Notes: generated by a model not told the origin, from the sequence alone. Shown: positions 54,299 through 63,909, counted from the first letter of the stretch. The stretch is DNA of 64,000 nt from Pedobacter sp. W3I1 (GCF_030816015.1 NZ_JAUSXN010000001.1:1302001-1366000); one strand, 5' to 3'. A program made the numbers and translations.

Positions 54299-55438
54299 CT
54301 ATCTATCACTTCTTTCTTCCATATTTAAATCGGTATCAAAAGGGCTTTTTGTAAATGGATAAATGGATTGTTTAACGAAACCTTTCGGATAGGAAGCTTC
54401 ATGTACGCCCGTTCCGGCGGGCCATTCTTTGCCAGGCAAGTAATAGGTGCCGAACAGCATATCAATAAAAGGAAATATGGAAGCGAAATTATGTCCATAG
54501 TATTTAGGATCTTCGCAATGATGCCAGTGGTGATATTGAGGCGTAGTAAAAATGTATTTTAACGGACCAAAATTAATTCTGGTATTGGCATGGATGAGCA
54601 CCGCATGTATGGCAATAAATATAATGTACACGTTGAAAACGGTAGACGAAAAGCCCAAAACATAAAGCGGGATGAAAGTCATTGCCCTGGTGAAAAAGAT
54701 GTCGATAAAATGGGTGCGGCTTCCAGCCAGCCAATCCATATTTTGTGTAGAATGGTGTATGGAATGGAAGCGCCAAAGGGATACCCGGGTATGGAAAAAA
54801 CGATGTGCCCAATATTGAAACAAATCGGTACTAAAAAAAGCCAAAAAGAGCGCCACTATAAATGGGAGACCCTGTACCCAGGTGTGCAATTTATCTAAAC
54901 CGATCCAACCAAAAAATAATACGGCAGGTTTTTGGGTTACGATACCAAAAAACTGAATAAAAAGATGGCTGATTACAAAATAGGTTAAATCGGTGCGCCA
55001 TTCTTCGTGGAATTTGGTTTGCTCATTATTTTTTGGGAAGAATAATTCTAGGGGGACAAAAATGGCAACCATTAAAAGAAGATCTAAAATCATCCAATCT
55101 AAGCCAAAATGCCAGCCCGATTTGGCTACATCTCTCCCTTCTACACTTAAAGCGCCTAATATTACGGCTAAAGCGCCAAGCACAAAGCCCGGCCAGGCCC
55201 ATTTTAGTTTTTTACTGAGGATCAGGCTTAATAATGAAAAGAAGAAACACCCTATAACGCCACCGAGCATTAAAGCTTCCATGCTGTTTTTCGTGTATAT
55301 TTCGCGGAATTCGGGCGTGGTAAGCTTTTCTGGATAATGAAAACACAGGATCCCTAAAAGTGCCAATACAGCTAAAAAAATAGAAATATACCCACTAATC
55401 TGGCCTTGGCCCACTACTAATCGTTTGTTCGGAGACAT
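54299..55438 (-). CDS. fatty acid hydroxylase/sterol desaturase family membrane enzyme
   Basis: 379 residues from MSPNKRLVVGQGQ at 55438 (or ATG 55462, 8 codons earlier). Membrane segments in the first 200 residues; His-box motifs AHRFFH, HSIHHS and YHHWHH with HEAS-like ends bind the di-iron site. The family hydroxylates or desaturates lipid chains. It may modify membrane lipids or the phenolic lipid of the neighbour cluster, but no operon links them. Confidence 0.85.
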   Translation of the reverse strand: MSPNKRLVVGQGQISGYISIFLAVLALLGILCFHYPEKLTTPEFREIYTKNSMEALMLGGVIGCFFFSLLSLILSKKLKWAWPGFVLGALAVILGALSVEGRDVAKSGWHFGLDWMILDLLLMVAIFVPLELFFPKNNEQTKFHEEWRTDLTYFVISHLFIQFFGIVTQKPAVLFFGWIGLDKLHTWVQGLPFIVALFLAFFSTDLFQYWAHRFFHTRVSLWRFHSIHHSTQNMDWLAGSRTHFIDIFFTRAMTFIPLYVLGFSSTVFNVYIIFIAIHAVLIHANTRINFGPLKYIFTTPQYHHWHHCEDPKYYGHNFASIFPFIDMLFGTYYLPGKEWPAGTGVHEASYPKGFVKQSIYPFTKSPFDTDLNMEERSDR

Positions 55439-55610
55439 TAAATATGTTTTGATAGACAACAATGATAATAAAAAAAGATAAAATATGATCGAATAACTTT
55501 TGTTAGTTGGTTAATGGTTGATAGTTTATGGTCTGATAGTTTGAAAGTCGAAATAAATCGGTTAACTGACTCGAAACGCCCAACTCCAAACTTAGTCTGG
55601 TTCGCCTGTA

Positions 55611-55618
55611 TATTTTTG
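55611..55618 (+). promoter_or_regulatory. -7 box TATTTTTG
   Basis: Matches TAnnTTTG, 71 bases before the ATG at 55689; no clear -33 partner. Confidence 0.35.
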
Positions 55619-55688
55619 TTATTTAAGGAGAATAATTAAATTACACCTTTAATAACCAAATACTAGCTAAATAACGCCACAAATATCT

Positions 55689-56846
55689 ATGCCATATCGC
55701 TCAAAAATCATATTACCCATTCTTGTATGCTGTTTTTTCTTCTTGCCACCTGTCTGGGCTCAAAAGATTATTAAGGGCCAGATTGTTAATGAAGCCAATA
55801 AAGGCATCGCATCTGTATCGATTTATAATCATCAGAAGTTGATTGCCCTAAGTGATCCTGACGGAAACTTTATTGTTAAAGTAGATTCGTTAAATAAAGG
55901 TCAAATCCTTTCATTTAGTTCGGTGGGTTACGAAAACCGTTCAGTTAGAATTGATGAGCAAACAAGTGTTACTGGCCTTGTTGTTAAGCTAAAAGACAAA
56001 TACACTAAATTGGACGATGTGCATATTTATGCTGCCAATTTTGCTTCTGCCTTAATTAAAAATGCGGTCGCGCACCTTGCCGATACCGGTGTGGTGAGCG
56101 AAAAATTGTTGTGTAGGCAGTATATGGTAAAAGATGGCAAATATTATAGTTATGCCGAGGGGTTATTTAACCTTCATACCGATGAATATAAAAATGATAT
56201 CAGGTTACAGCTAGAGGGACTAAGAAGGCTTAAGGAGCTCAAAAAAACAGGAGGTGTGAAGATTAATTACGCTGTTGATTTAAGAATTGAGCTTAAATCT
56301 TATTTTGTAAGTAATCTTAACGATAATATGCTCAGCGAGGATAATGATTACGAAATTGAAGGACAGGTTGAATATGAAGGGACGAAATGTTACAAGATCT
56401 CTTTCACAAGAGAGAGAAATGCATTGTACAAACGCAAGAATGGCTGGGTTTATATCACGGTAGATAAACACCTGATTAAAGGAATGGAAAGTAATATCGC
56501 TACGATAAACAAAAGCATGATCTGGATAAACAGGCAAAACTATACCATCAATAATGGTTTGTCGAAGTTATCTTCTACGTATTTAAAGTGTAATGTAGTG
56601 GCTGGGTTATTTTCGCAAGGAGAACCTTCGGCTGAGATGGAACTGATTTTTCTGGAAAATATCGATCCGGAACTAAAAAACAGTAACAACTATTCTACTC
56701 TAAAACTTAGACAGGATTTTTATCAGTATCCTAAAAAGAACAATGCCGAGTTTTGGGCAGCACTTTATCAAAAACATAATTTAACAATTCCCCAGATAAT
56801 TGTAGAAACGTATAAATCAGATAAAGATATATTGGAACAATTTTAA
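55689..56846 (+). CDS. secreted protein with carboxypeptidase-regulatory-like domain
   Basis: 385 residues: signal peptide (about 1-25, LPPVWAQ), then a CarboxypepD_reg-like beta-sandwich (IIKGQIVNEANKGIASVSIY, about 27-110) and an uncharacterised beta-rich C-terminal domain with conserved VYITVDKHLIKGMES. Typical of Bacteroidota periplasmic/outer-membrane proteins. No TonB plug or barrel. Function unknown. Confidence 0.75.
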   Translation: MPYRSKIILPILVCCFFFLPPVWAQKIIKGQIVNEANKGIASVSIYNHQKLIALSDPDGNFIVKVDSLNKGQILSFSSVGYENRSVRIDEQTSVTGLVVKLKDKYTKLDDVHIYAANFASALIKNAVAHLADTGVVSEKLLCRQYMVKDGKYYSYAEGLFNLHTDEYKNDIRLQLEGLRRLKELKKTGGVKINYAVDLRIELKSYFVSNLNDNMLSEDNDYEIEGQVEYEGTKCYKISFTRERNALYKRKNGWVYITVDKHLIKGMESNIATINKSMIWINRQNYTINNGLSKLSSTYLKCNVVAGLFSQGEPSAEMELIFLENIDPELKNSNNYSTLKLRQDFYQYPKKNNAEFWAALYQKHNLTIPQIIVETYKSDKDILEQF

Positions 56847-56869
56847 ATTTTATTGACTAGAATTTAATC

Positions 56870-56975
56870 GGTTAATTGTTTAAATCGGTTAACTGGCTCC
56901 AAATGCCAAACGATCAACTTTAAACTGGTTAATCCGTTAATTGACTATGGACTCGGGACTTCGGACTCCAGGCTA
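56870..56975. repeat. degenerate short-period repeat (GGTTAAnnG / GGACTC type)
   Basis: Units such as GGTTAATTG, GGTTAACTGG, GGTTAATCCG and then GACTATGGACTCGGGACTTCGGACTCC follow each other between two genes; clearly non-coding. Confidence 0.55.
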
Positions 56976-57063
56976 AATCATTTTCCCACAAACCATTTCA
57001 TCAGACTAATGGTTGCTTTATTGGGTATCGGCTTAGCCATGCCTTTCTTTTTTAAATAATCAG

Positions 57064-57071
57064 TATTTTTG
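57064..57071 (+). promoter_or_regulatory. -7 box TATTTTTG next to lpxK
   Basis: Ends 10 bases before the lpxK ATG at 57082, so the leader would be very short. Confidence 0.4.
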
Positions 57072-57081
57072 AAACCACGAT

Positions 57082-58143
57082 ATGCTACTTAACTATCTAC
57101 GTCTTTTACTGCTTCCTTTTTCAATCATTTATGGAATGGCTATTATCCTCCGTAAAAAACTTTACGATTGGGGATTGATGCGTGCTGTAAAGTTCGATTT
57201 GCCGGTAGTCTGCGTAGGCAATTTAGCCGTTGGCGGATCGGGCAAAACACCAACAACGGAATATTTGGTGAGGTTGCTGGCCGATTATAAAATAGCCATA
57301 TTAAGTAGGGGATATGGACGGAAAACAAAAGGTTTTATTGTTGCCGATAGCGCTGCAACTGCCGAAACGATAGGGGATGAACCTCTACAGTACCATCAGA
57401 AATTTGCAGCTGTTACCGTTGCGGTTTGTGAAGACCGTGTGAACGGGATTAAGCAATTGAAAGACAGTCATGATTTAATTATCCTTGATGATGCCTTTCA
57501 ACACCGTGCGGTAAATGCAGGGTTTAATGTTTTGCTATTCGAGTTTAGAAAGTTGGGTACTTTACAGTTTTTATTGCCTGCCGGTAATTTAAGAGATGTT
57601 TTCTCCTCGCGTAAAAGGGCCGATGTATTATTGGTCACAAAATCGCCAGTTCCGTTGTTACCTATTGCGCAGCAGGCTTCTATAAATGAGTTACAGCCAA
57701 ATGCAAATCAACCCGTATTACATTCTTATTTAAAGTATGGCGATCTTATCCATTTATACCACAACGAAAGCCGCACACTCGAGTCGATTAAAGGTTTTGA
57801 AATTTTCCTGCTTACCGGAATTGCAAATCCAGCCCCGTTAATAGAAGAGCTTGAAAAATATGCTGAAACCATTAAACACGAAGAATTTCCAGATCATTAT
57901 GCTTTTAAAAATGATGATATTAAGAAGTTTAAATCGGTTTTTATGGCCAGTGCTAAAAAAGATAAAATCATTATCACAACAGAAAAGGATAGCAAGCGTT
58001 TAAGAGCTACCGGATTTGAAGATTTACTGGTAGATTTACCTGTATATTATTTACCCATTGAGGTTGAATTATTTGAAAAAGATAAGATTACCTTTGACGA
58101 ACTCATTTTAAACTATGTTAAGAGCAATAGAAGAAACCGTTGA
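57082..58143 (+). CDS. lpxK: tetraacyldisaccharide 4'-kinase (lipid A kinase)
   Basis: 353 residues. P-loop GNLAVGGSGKTPTTEYLV (47-64), then GYGRKTKGF and the catalytic DDAFQHRAV block, all conserved in LpxK; one N-terminal membrane anchor (about 3-22). It adds the 4' phosphate to lipid A precursor on the inner membrane, so the organism makes lipopolysaccharide (Gram-negative). The last 29 bases overlap the purine nucleoside phosphorylase gene. Confidence 0.96.
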   Translation: MLLNYLRLLLLPFSIIYGMAIILRKKLYDWGLMRAVKFDLPVVCVGNLAVGGSGKTPTTEYLVRLLADYKIAILSRGYGRKTKGFIVADSAATAETIGDEPLQYHQKFAAVTVAVCEDRVNGIKQLKDSHDLIILDDAFQHRAVNAGFNVLLFEFRKLGTLQFLLPAGNLRDVFSSRKRADVLLVTKSPVPLLPIAQQASINELQPNANQPVLHSYLKYGDLIHLYHNESRTLESIKGFEIFLLTGIANPAPLIEELEKYAETIKHEEFPDHYAFKNDDIKKFKSVFMASAKKDKIIITTEKDSKRLRATGFEDLLVDLPVYYLPIEVELFEKDKITFDELILNYVKSNRRNR

Positions 58144-58930
58144 ATATATAAAACGTAAAACAGAGAACTTTAAGCCAGAAATTGGGATTATTTTAGGTAC
58201 TGGCTTGGGCGGCTTGGTAAAAGAAATCGAAGTTGAACATCAGTTGATGTATTCTAATATTCCAAATTTTCCAATTTCTACTTTAGAATTTCATAGTGGG
58301 AAACTGATTTTTGGAACATTGAACGGGAAGAAAATTATTGCGATGCAAGGGCGCTTACATTATTACGAAGGTTACAGCATGCAACAAATCACCTTTCCGG
58401 TGAGGGTAATGAAAGGTTTGGGTATCGAAAACTTAATTGTATCTAATGCTGCGGGCTCATTAAATCCTGAGTTTAAAAAGGGCGATTTAATGATTATTGA
58501 TGATCATATTAATTTGCAACCAGATAACCCATTGCGGGGTTTAATGGAGAGTGAATTAGGCCCCCGTTTCCCAGATATGAGCCAGCCCTATAAACGCGAT
58601 ATCATAGCCAAAGCACTGGAAATAGCCAAAGATGTTGATATTAATTGCCATAAAGGAGTATATGTAGCCGTTTCTGGCCCGAATTTAGAAACCAAAGCCG
58701 AGTATAAGTATTTGCGTTTAATTGGTGCTGATGCCGTTGGCATGAGTACGGTGCCTGAGGTTATTGTAGCCAACCACGCTGGTTTACCTGTTTTTGCCAT
58801 CTCGGTGTTAACCGATGAGGGTTTTCCGGAGGATCTGCAGCCTTTTAATTTAGATGAAATTTTAGCAGCAGCGGCTAAAGCCGAGCCTAAAATGACCGAG
58901 ATTTTAACCCGCTTAATTTCTGAACTATAA
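58115..58930 (+). CDS. purine-nucleoside phosphorylase
   Basis: 271 residues. Trimeric PNP signatures: GIILGTGLGGLVKEIE, QGRLHYYEGYSMQQITFPVRV and SNAAGSLNPEFKKGDLM; the base-site GADAVGMSTVPEVIVA and the Asn in SVLTDEG. It splits inosine/guanosine with phosphate to base and ribose-1-phosphate. Overlaps lpxK by 29 bases and is followed by the porin gene after one base, so the three genes form an operon. Confidence 0.95.
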   Translation: MLRAIEETVEYIKRKTENFKPEIGIILGTGLGGLVKEIEVEHQLMYSNIPNFPISTLEFHSGKLIFGTLNGKKIIAMQGRLHYYEGYSMQQITFPVRVMKGLGIENLIVSNAAGSLNPEFKKGDLMIIDDHINLQPDNPLRGLMESELGPRFPDMSQPYKRDIIAKALEIAKDVDINCHKGVYVAVSGPNLETKAEYKYLRLIGADAVGMSTVPEVIVANHAGLPVFAISVLTDEGFPEDLQPFNLDEILAAAAKAEPKMTEILTRLISEL

Positions 58931-58931
58931 G

Positions 58932-60938
58932 ATGCATAAAGTCGTTAAAATCTGTTTTTTTCTCTTCCTGCTGTTAGGCATTAACAAAGCCTTTGCACAA
59001 GATTTAAAAACAAGTGTCGGTACCAATAAAGAACTCGATTCTGTCCGGAAAAAATTAGATTCGGGAAAGGATTCTGTTGTTTTTACCGCAAAATATATCA
59101 GGTTTACCAAGTTGTCGCTAACGAAAGATAGTATTGTATTGCTGCCTTTAGATACTTCCACCACGAATATTCAGAATTACAGTCCGCTTTTACAACCCCT
59201 GCACCCAACCATTAGCAATGGTAACATGGGCCTGGCCGCCAGGTCTTTATTGTACGAGCCTAGTAAAAGGATTGGCTTTGATGCAGGATTTCATTCGCTT
59301 GATTATTATGCTTTAACACCCGAAGATATTATTTACTATCAGGCCAGAACGCCGTTTACCAGCCTGTATTTTGTTAGTGCAGGTCAAAAAGAACAGCTTT
59401 TTAGGGCTATCCACACGCAGAATATTAAAAAAAACTGGAACGTTGGGGTTAATTTTAACCGTGGTGATTCTAAAGGCTTTTACGCAAGGCAGCGTGGCGA
59501 TAATTTGAATGTTGCGGTATTTTCATGGTACCAATCGCCAAGTAAACGTTATAATATGTGGGCATCGGCAATTTTTAACACCATGCGCGCCTACGAGAAT
59601 GGTTCTACAGTCGCTACAGGTTTATTCGATCCTGGCTATTCTAAAATTGCGAGAGAGGCTGAGCCTGTAAATTTATCAGACTCCAGAAATATGTACCGTA
59701 AAAACACCATTTTCTTAAAGCAAACCTATTATGTAGGCAGGATAGATACCTCTGCAAATGTGAACAATGCTGTTTTACCAACCAATAAGGTTTCGTATAC
59801 ATTTGAGTATAATAACGACAGTTTCGATTTTTACAAAAATGGAACGGATGTTAATCATGTACTGCCTCCCGGGATTGCGAGCACCATATTCACGAATGAC
59901 TCGACCCATGTAAAACATATCAAAAATGAATTTATTTACAGTTTCTTTTTAAGGCCAAAAAATAGTTCGGTTATTAAAAATGAATTAAAGGTTGATGCGG
60001 GCGTAAGGCACGATTATTACAAGCATGAATATTTTGGGATAAAACAAGATGCAACCAATTACGAACACAGTAGATTTGCTTATCAAAACATCACCATTTT
60101 AGGCGCAGCGGGCTATCGGTTCTCTAACAATATCGATTTCAATTTAGATGTACAGCAAATTTTGCAGGGTGAAAATGCAGGCGATTATTTATATGAGGCA
60201 AAAAGTAAAATTCTTTTAGGTAAAACCATAGGAAGGATCGAGTTGGGGGCCTATTTACAAAACCAAACGCCAGCAGCTATTTTTAATTACTATCATGGCA
60301 ATCATTACCAATGGACAAACAGTGATTTTAAGAACACTAAAATTGCCAATTTATCATTTAACTATATTAATGATAAGTATGGTTTTACTGCCGGAGCCAA
60401 ATATTTCTTAACCAGTAACTACGTTTATTTTGCTGCCGACCATAGCAATGGTACAAATGCCATTTTACCGAAACAAGCTACTGCTGATATTAGCTTAATC
60501 AGACTGGATGTATCAAAGAAATCGAGGTTTGGTAAGTTTGTAATGGAAAACTATGTCGCTTATCAAAAAACAGATAAAAATGCAGTATTAAGAACACCAG
60601 AACTTTATACTTATAACAGTATTTATTTTGATAATACTTTTTTCAAGGTATTAAAGGCTAATGTGGGATTTGATGTGAGGTACAATTCTGAATATGCAAA
60701 CTATTTATATTCACCTGCAACGGCGCAGTTTTATATCGATGAGCGCAATCCAACAAACCTGGTTTCAAAACCCGTAATTGATGTCTTTTTTAAGGCCAAT
60801 TTAAAGAGGGCTAATATTTTTGTTAAATACGATTTTGTAAATCAGGGCTTATTCCAGCCAGGTTATTACACTGTAAATAGATACCCAATGCAAGATGCCC
60901 TATTAAAATTTGGGGTAAGCTGGAATTTTTACGACTAA
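58932..60938 (+). CDS. putative porin (outer-membrane beta barrel)
   Basis: 668 residues with a signal peptide (cleavage around KAFAQD, residue 23). The rest is a long series of amphipathic beta strands, ending in LLKFGVSWNFYD with the terminal aromatic usual for barrels. Matches the 'putative porin' family of Bacteroidota. Substrate unknown. A terminator at 60952 closes the operon. Confidence 0.85.
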   Translation: MHKVVKICFFLFLLLGINKAFAQDLKTSVGTNKELDSVRKKLDSGKDSVVFTAKYIRFTKLSLTKDSIVLLPLDTSTTNIQNYSPLLQPLHPTISNGNMGLAARSLLYEPSKRIGFDAGFHSLDYYALTPEDIIYYQARTPFTSLYFVSAGQKEQLFRAIHTQNIKKNWNVGVNFNRGDSKGFYARQRGDNLNVAVFSWYQSPSKRYNMWASAIFNTMRAYENGSTVATGLFDPGYSKIAREAEPVNLSDSRNMYRKNTIFLKQTYYVGRIDTSANVNNAVLPTNKVSYTFEYNNDSFDFYKNGTDVNHVLPPGIASTIFTNDSTHVKHIKNEFIYSFFLRPKNSSVIKNELKVDAGVRHDYYKHEYFGIKQDATNYEHSRFAYQNITILGAAGYRFSNNIDFNLDVQQILQGENAGDYLYEAKSKILLGKTIGRIELGAYLQNQTPAAIFNYYHGNHYQWTNSDFKNTKIANLSFNYINDKYGFTAGAKYFLTSNYVYFAADHSNGTNAILPKQATADISLIRLDVSKKSRFGKFVMENYVAYQKTDKNAVLRTPELYTYNSIYFDNTFFKVLKANVGFDVRYNSEYANYLYSPATAQFYIDERNPTNLVSKPVIDVFFKANLKRANIFVKYDFVNQGLFQPGYYTVNRYPMQDALLKFGVSWNFYD

Positions 60939-60951
60939 ATAATAATGCATA

Positions 60952-60988
60952 AAAAAACCTTCCTGATTTTACATCAGGAAGGTTTTTT
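60952..60988. terminator. bidirectional terminator between convergent genes
   Basis: AAAAAACCTTCCTGAT and ATCAGGAAGGTTTTTT form a 15-16-bp stem with runs of A and T on both sides. Confidence 0.92.
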
Positions 60989-61004
60989 GTTTTTAAGGCT
61001 TTTT

Positions 61005-61745
61005 TTAGAATGAATAACCTACTGAAAATCCTAACACGCGGTTAGTTAATTTATTAGAATTGGCCTGTCTGTCTTTAGGTGTTAAATCTGTTAAACCTAA
61101 GCCATAGTTGGCACCCACTAAAAATCCTGAATTTGTGCGGTAGGCTAAACCAAAGTTTGCACCAAATTCGGTACTGTTATAGTTTTTATCGCTGGCACTA
61201 CCAAATGACAAGTCTCTATCGTTTGAATTAGTAACGGTAGCACTGGTATTGTTAGAGTTGTTAAGTGTTGTAACCGTAGTTTCACCTTTATCTTTACCAG
61301 AGATGTTAAAACCGATATACGGACCAGCACTGATCTGAACCGCACCAGCATCGCCTGTAGGGATTCGTAATACCGCATTAACGGGTACCTCAATAGCCAT
61401 TAAATTGGTTTTAATAGAAGATGTGGTCGTAATGGTATTGTTCCCAGCCGTTGCTGTGTTTACGGATTCAAATTTATTACCCTTATTCTGTAATGATACA
61501 CCTGGTTGGATAAAGAAATTATTTCCCACGCCAAAATCACCAAATGCGGTCACGTTAAATCCAACATTGTTTTTTGCATTATCATTAAAAGCATTGGCTG
61601 CGGCATCATCGCCTCCGGCATGAAACTTTGAAAGGTTAACGCCAGCTTTTATTCCAAAACGCGAAGTTTCCCCGGTCATTTTTGTTTGAGCGAAAGCACC
61701 TGTAGCTAATAATAAAACTGATGCACTTAATAGTAACTTTTTCAT
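61005..61745 (-). CDS. outer-membrane beta-barrel protein (porin family)
   Basis: 246 residues with a signal peptide (about 1-19, ATGAFAQ). The mature part is Asn/Thr/Gly-rich with alternating strands GIKAGVNLSKFH, NVGFNVTAFGDFG, LVGANYGLGL and ends VLGFSVGYSF, a barrel terminal. Typical outer_membrane_beta-barrel domain (OmpW/PorT-like) of Bacteroidota. Single gene. Confidence 0.88.
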   Translation of the reverse strand: MKKLLLSASVLLLATGAFAQTKMTGETSRFGIKAGVNLSKFHAGGDDAAANAFNDNAKNNVGFNVTAFGDFGVGNNFFIQPGVSLQNKGNKFESVNTATAGNNTITTTSSIKTNLMAIEVPVNAVLRIPTGDAGAVQISAGPYIGFNISGKDKGETTVTTLNNSNNTSATVTNSNDRDLSFGSASDKNYNSTEFGANFGLAYRTNSGFLVGANYGLGLTDLTPKDRQANSNKLTNRVLGFSVGYSF

Positions 61746-62029
61746 AATATTTTCTTTTAGAAGAATCTTGTTTAAAAATTTCAGGTTTTAACCTGTTGTT
61801 AATTACAAGTCTCAATTCCAAAAGCTGTGCCAAAGTATCAACTGTGTTACAATTGATTGGCTAACGCATTGGTTTTCAGTAAGCTTTTTGTGATAATAAA
61901 GTGTAGTTATGATAAGAACCAGAAATGGTATCAAGCGCGATTTACTGTATACATAACAGGAATTTAGCGGAGAATTAACAATTTTTTAAACCTGAACGAA
62001 ATAGTGCCAAAAAGCTAAACTCCGACGGA
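61746..62029. other. 284-bp intergenic region, no feature recognised
   Basis: AT-rich, no ORF of note and no strong palindrome. It must carry the promoter of the beta-barrel gene on the minus strand. Confidence 0.4.
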
Positions 62030-63289
62030 TTATGTTTTTTGAGGTTTCTTTTTTGCCGCAGGAAAAAGCACATTATTGAGGATTAAGCGGTACCCTGGAG
62101 AATTTGGATGCAGATTTAAATCTGTTGGCGGATCGCCTACCGCGTGCTGATAATCTTCCGGATCGTGCCCGCCATAAAAAGTAAACTGCCCTTTGCCAAT
62201 TTCTCCATGTAAATACCTTACCTCTGCTGCACCTTTATTTTCGCCCAAAACAGTTACACTTGTTTTCACTAAACTCTTTCTGAAAGCCGTGGTTTGTCCC
62301 ATAAAACCTTTAATCACTTTATCATGATCCTGAGTAAGCATGGTTGGAACAAGATCCCATTTGGCCGAAAAATCGAATAAAGTAAAATAATCGTTGGTTT
62401 GGTTTAGTGTCCGGGTTTGAGTAGCGTCGATATCCGAAAACTCATAGTTCATCGGGTTGTTGTCTAACTTGAAATTCTGGAAGGCCAGTGTTTTGTTAAA
62501 ATCCAGTTTACTTTGTGCATTTGGATCTGCAGCATCACCATCAAACATCTGGGCACAAATATCTACGCCATCAGCAGCAAGGGCAATATCGAAACTATCA
62601 GTGCCCGAGCACATGGCAAACAAGAAACCTCCACCAGCACAATATTCTTTAATGTGTTTGGCAACGGCTAATTTCATTTCCGAAACCTTTTTATAGCCCA
62701 TGCGTTTGGCTAAAGTTTCCTGGTTTTTAACATCTTCCTGGTACCAGGTTGCATACCTAAAATTAGCCCAGAAACGGCCGTACTGTCCAGTAAAATCTTC
62801 ATGATGCAAGTGTAGCCAATCGTATTTGTTCAATTTATCCTGTAAAATGTCATCATCATAAATTACATCGTATGGAATTTCGGCATAGGTTAAAACGAGT
62901 GTAACGGCATCATCCCATGGTAATTTGCTTTTTGGAGAGTAAACCGCTATTTTTGGTGTTTTCTCGAGTTTAACCATTTCCATATTTACAGCAGGATCGC
63001 TGATTTCGTTTAAAAGGTTGGTTACCTTTCCATCGGCCAATACTTCATAAGATACCCCGCGGATTTTAAGTTCATCTTCTACAGTCTTATTATACTTAAT
63101 TAAAAAGCTGCCGCCACGGTAATTTAGCAGCCAATCTACCTCCAGCTGTTTGCTGATTGTCCAATAGGCAATTCCATAAGCTTTAAGGTGGTTTTTTTGG
63201 TCTTCATCCATGTAAATCAACAACGATGAAGCCCTTAACCCCAAAGAACAAAGCAGGCAAATGAGCAGGATATAATATTTCTTTATCAA
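62030..63289 (-). CDS. secreted protein of a family often labelled asparagine synthetase B
   Basis: 419 residues with a signal peptide (about 1-20, GLRASS). Database entries for similar Bacteroidota proteins are often called asparagine synthetase B, but I see no N-terminal Cys glutaminase nor a SGGxDS pyrophosphatase motif, so that name looks wrong. Visible motifs are LHHEDFTGQYGRFW, GGFLFAMCSGTDSF and FTFYGGHDPEDYQHAVGD. These suggest a periplasmic protein with a Rossmann-like region of class I amidotransferase type. Function unknown. Confidence 0.6.
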   Translation of the reverse strand: MIKKYYILLICLLCSLGLRASSLLIYMDEDQKNHLKAYGIAYWTISKQLEVDWLLNYRGGSFLIKYNKTVEDELKIRGVSYEVLADGKVTNLLNEISDPAVNMEMVKLEKTPKIAVYSPKSKLPWDDAVTLVLTYAEIPYDVIYDDDILQDKLNKYDWLHLHHEDFTGQYGRFWANFRYATWYQEDVKNQETLAKRMGYKKVSEMKLAVAKHIKEYCAGGGFLFAMCSGTDSFDIALAADGVDICAQMFDGDAADPNAQSKLDFNKTLAFQNFKLDNNPMNYEFSDIDATQTRTLNQTNDYFTLFDFSAKWDLVPTMLTQDHDKVIKGFMGQTTAFRKSLVKTSVTVLGENKGAAEVRYLHGEIGKGQFTFYGGHDPEDYQHAVGDPPTDLNLHPNSPGYRLILNNVLFPAAKKKPQKT

Positions 63290-63370
63290 ATCGATACGCT
63301 TAAAACACTAAAATACCGCATTTAAACTGTATAGAAAAATTTAATGATGTTATAAGTTATACAATTTTGT

Positions 63371-63378
63371 TATTTTTG
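63371..63378 (+). promoter_or_regulatory. -7 box TATTTTTG of the cyclophilin gene
   Basis: TATTTTTGCC, the classic Bacteroidota -7 element, 67 bases before the ATG at 63445. Confidence 0.45.
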
Positions 63379-63444
63379 CCCTCTACTAAAAAAATACGAT
63401 TGTTTTTTAGGAGAAGAAAATTTAAAATTAGTACCGATATTGAT

Positions 63445-63906
63445 ATGAGTAAAGCAATAATAAAAACAGAAAAAGGCGAAATGACTGTAGAATTCTACGA
63501 CAATGATGCGCCGAAAGCCGTTGCAAACTTTAAAAAATTAGCTAAAGAAGGCTTTTATGATGGTGTAACTTTTCACCGTGTAATTCCTAACTTTATGGTT
63601 CAGGGCGGATGCCCAAATTCAAAAGATCCGGCTAAAGCGCATTTAGCAGGTACCGGTGGCCCGGGTTATAAAATTGATTGCGAATTAGACGGCGAAAATC
63701 AGTATCACGATCGTGGTGTTTTATCTATGGCTCATGCCGGCCGTAACACCGGTGGTTCACAGTTTTTTATCTGCCATAGCAGAACAAATACCGCTCATTT
63801 AGACCGTAACCATACTTGTTTTGGTAAAGTTGTTGAGAATGTAGACCTTGTAGATGATATCCGTCAGGGGGATAAGATTTTAAACATTGAAGTTTTAGAA
63901 GATTAA
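63445..63906 (+). CDS. cyclophilin-type peptidyl-prolyl isomerase
   Basis: 153 residues from MSKAIIKTEKGEMTVEF at 63445; the upstream ATG lies before or at the -7 box and would add 26 unlikely residues. Cyclophilin signatures FHRVIPNFMVQGG (catalytic Arg), MAHAGRNTGGSQFFI and the HLDRNHTCFGKVV end are present. No signal peptide, so cytoplasmic. It speeds proline isomerisation during folding. Confidence 0.95.
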   Translation: MSKAIIKTEKGEMTVEFYDNDAPKAVANFKKLAKEGFYDGVTFHRVIPNFMVQGGCPNSKDPAKAHLAGTGGPGYKIDCELDGENQYHDRGVLSMAHAGRNTGGSQFFICHSRTNTAHLDRNHTCFGKVVENVDLVDDIRQGDKILNIEVLED

Positions 63907-63909
63907 ATA

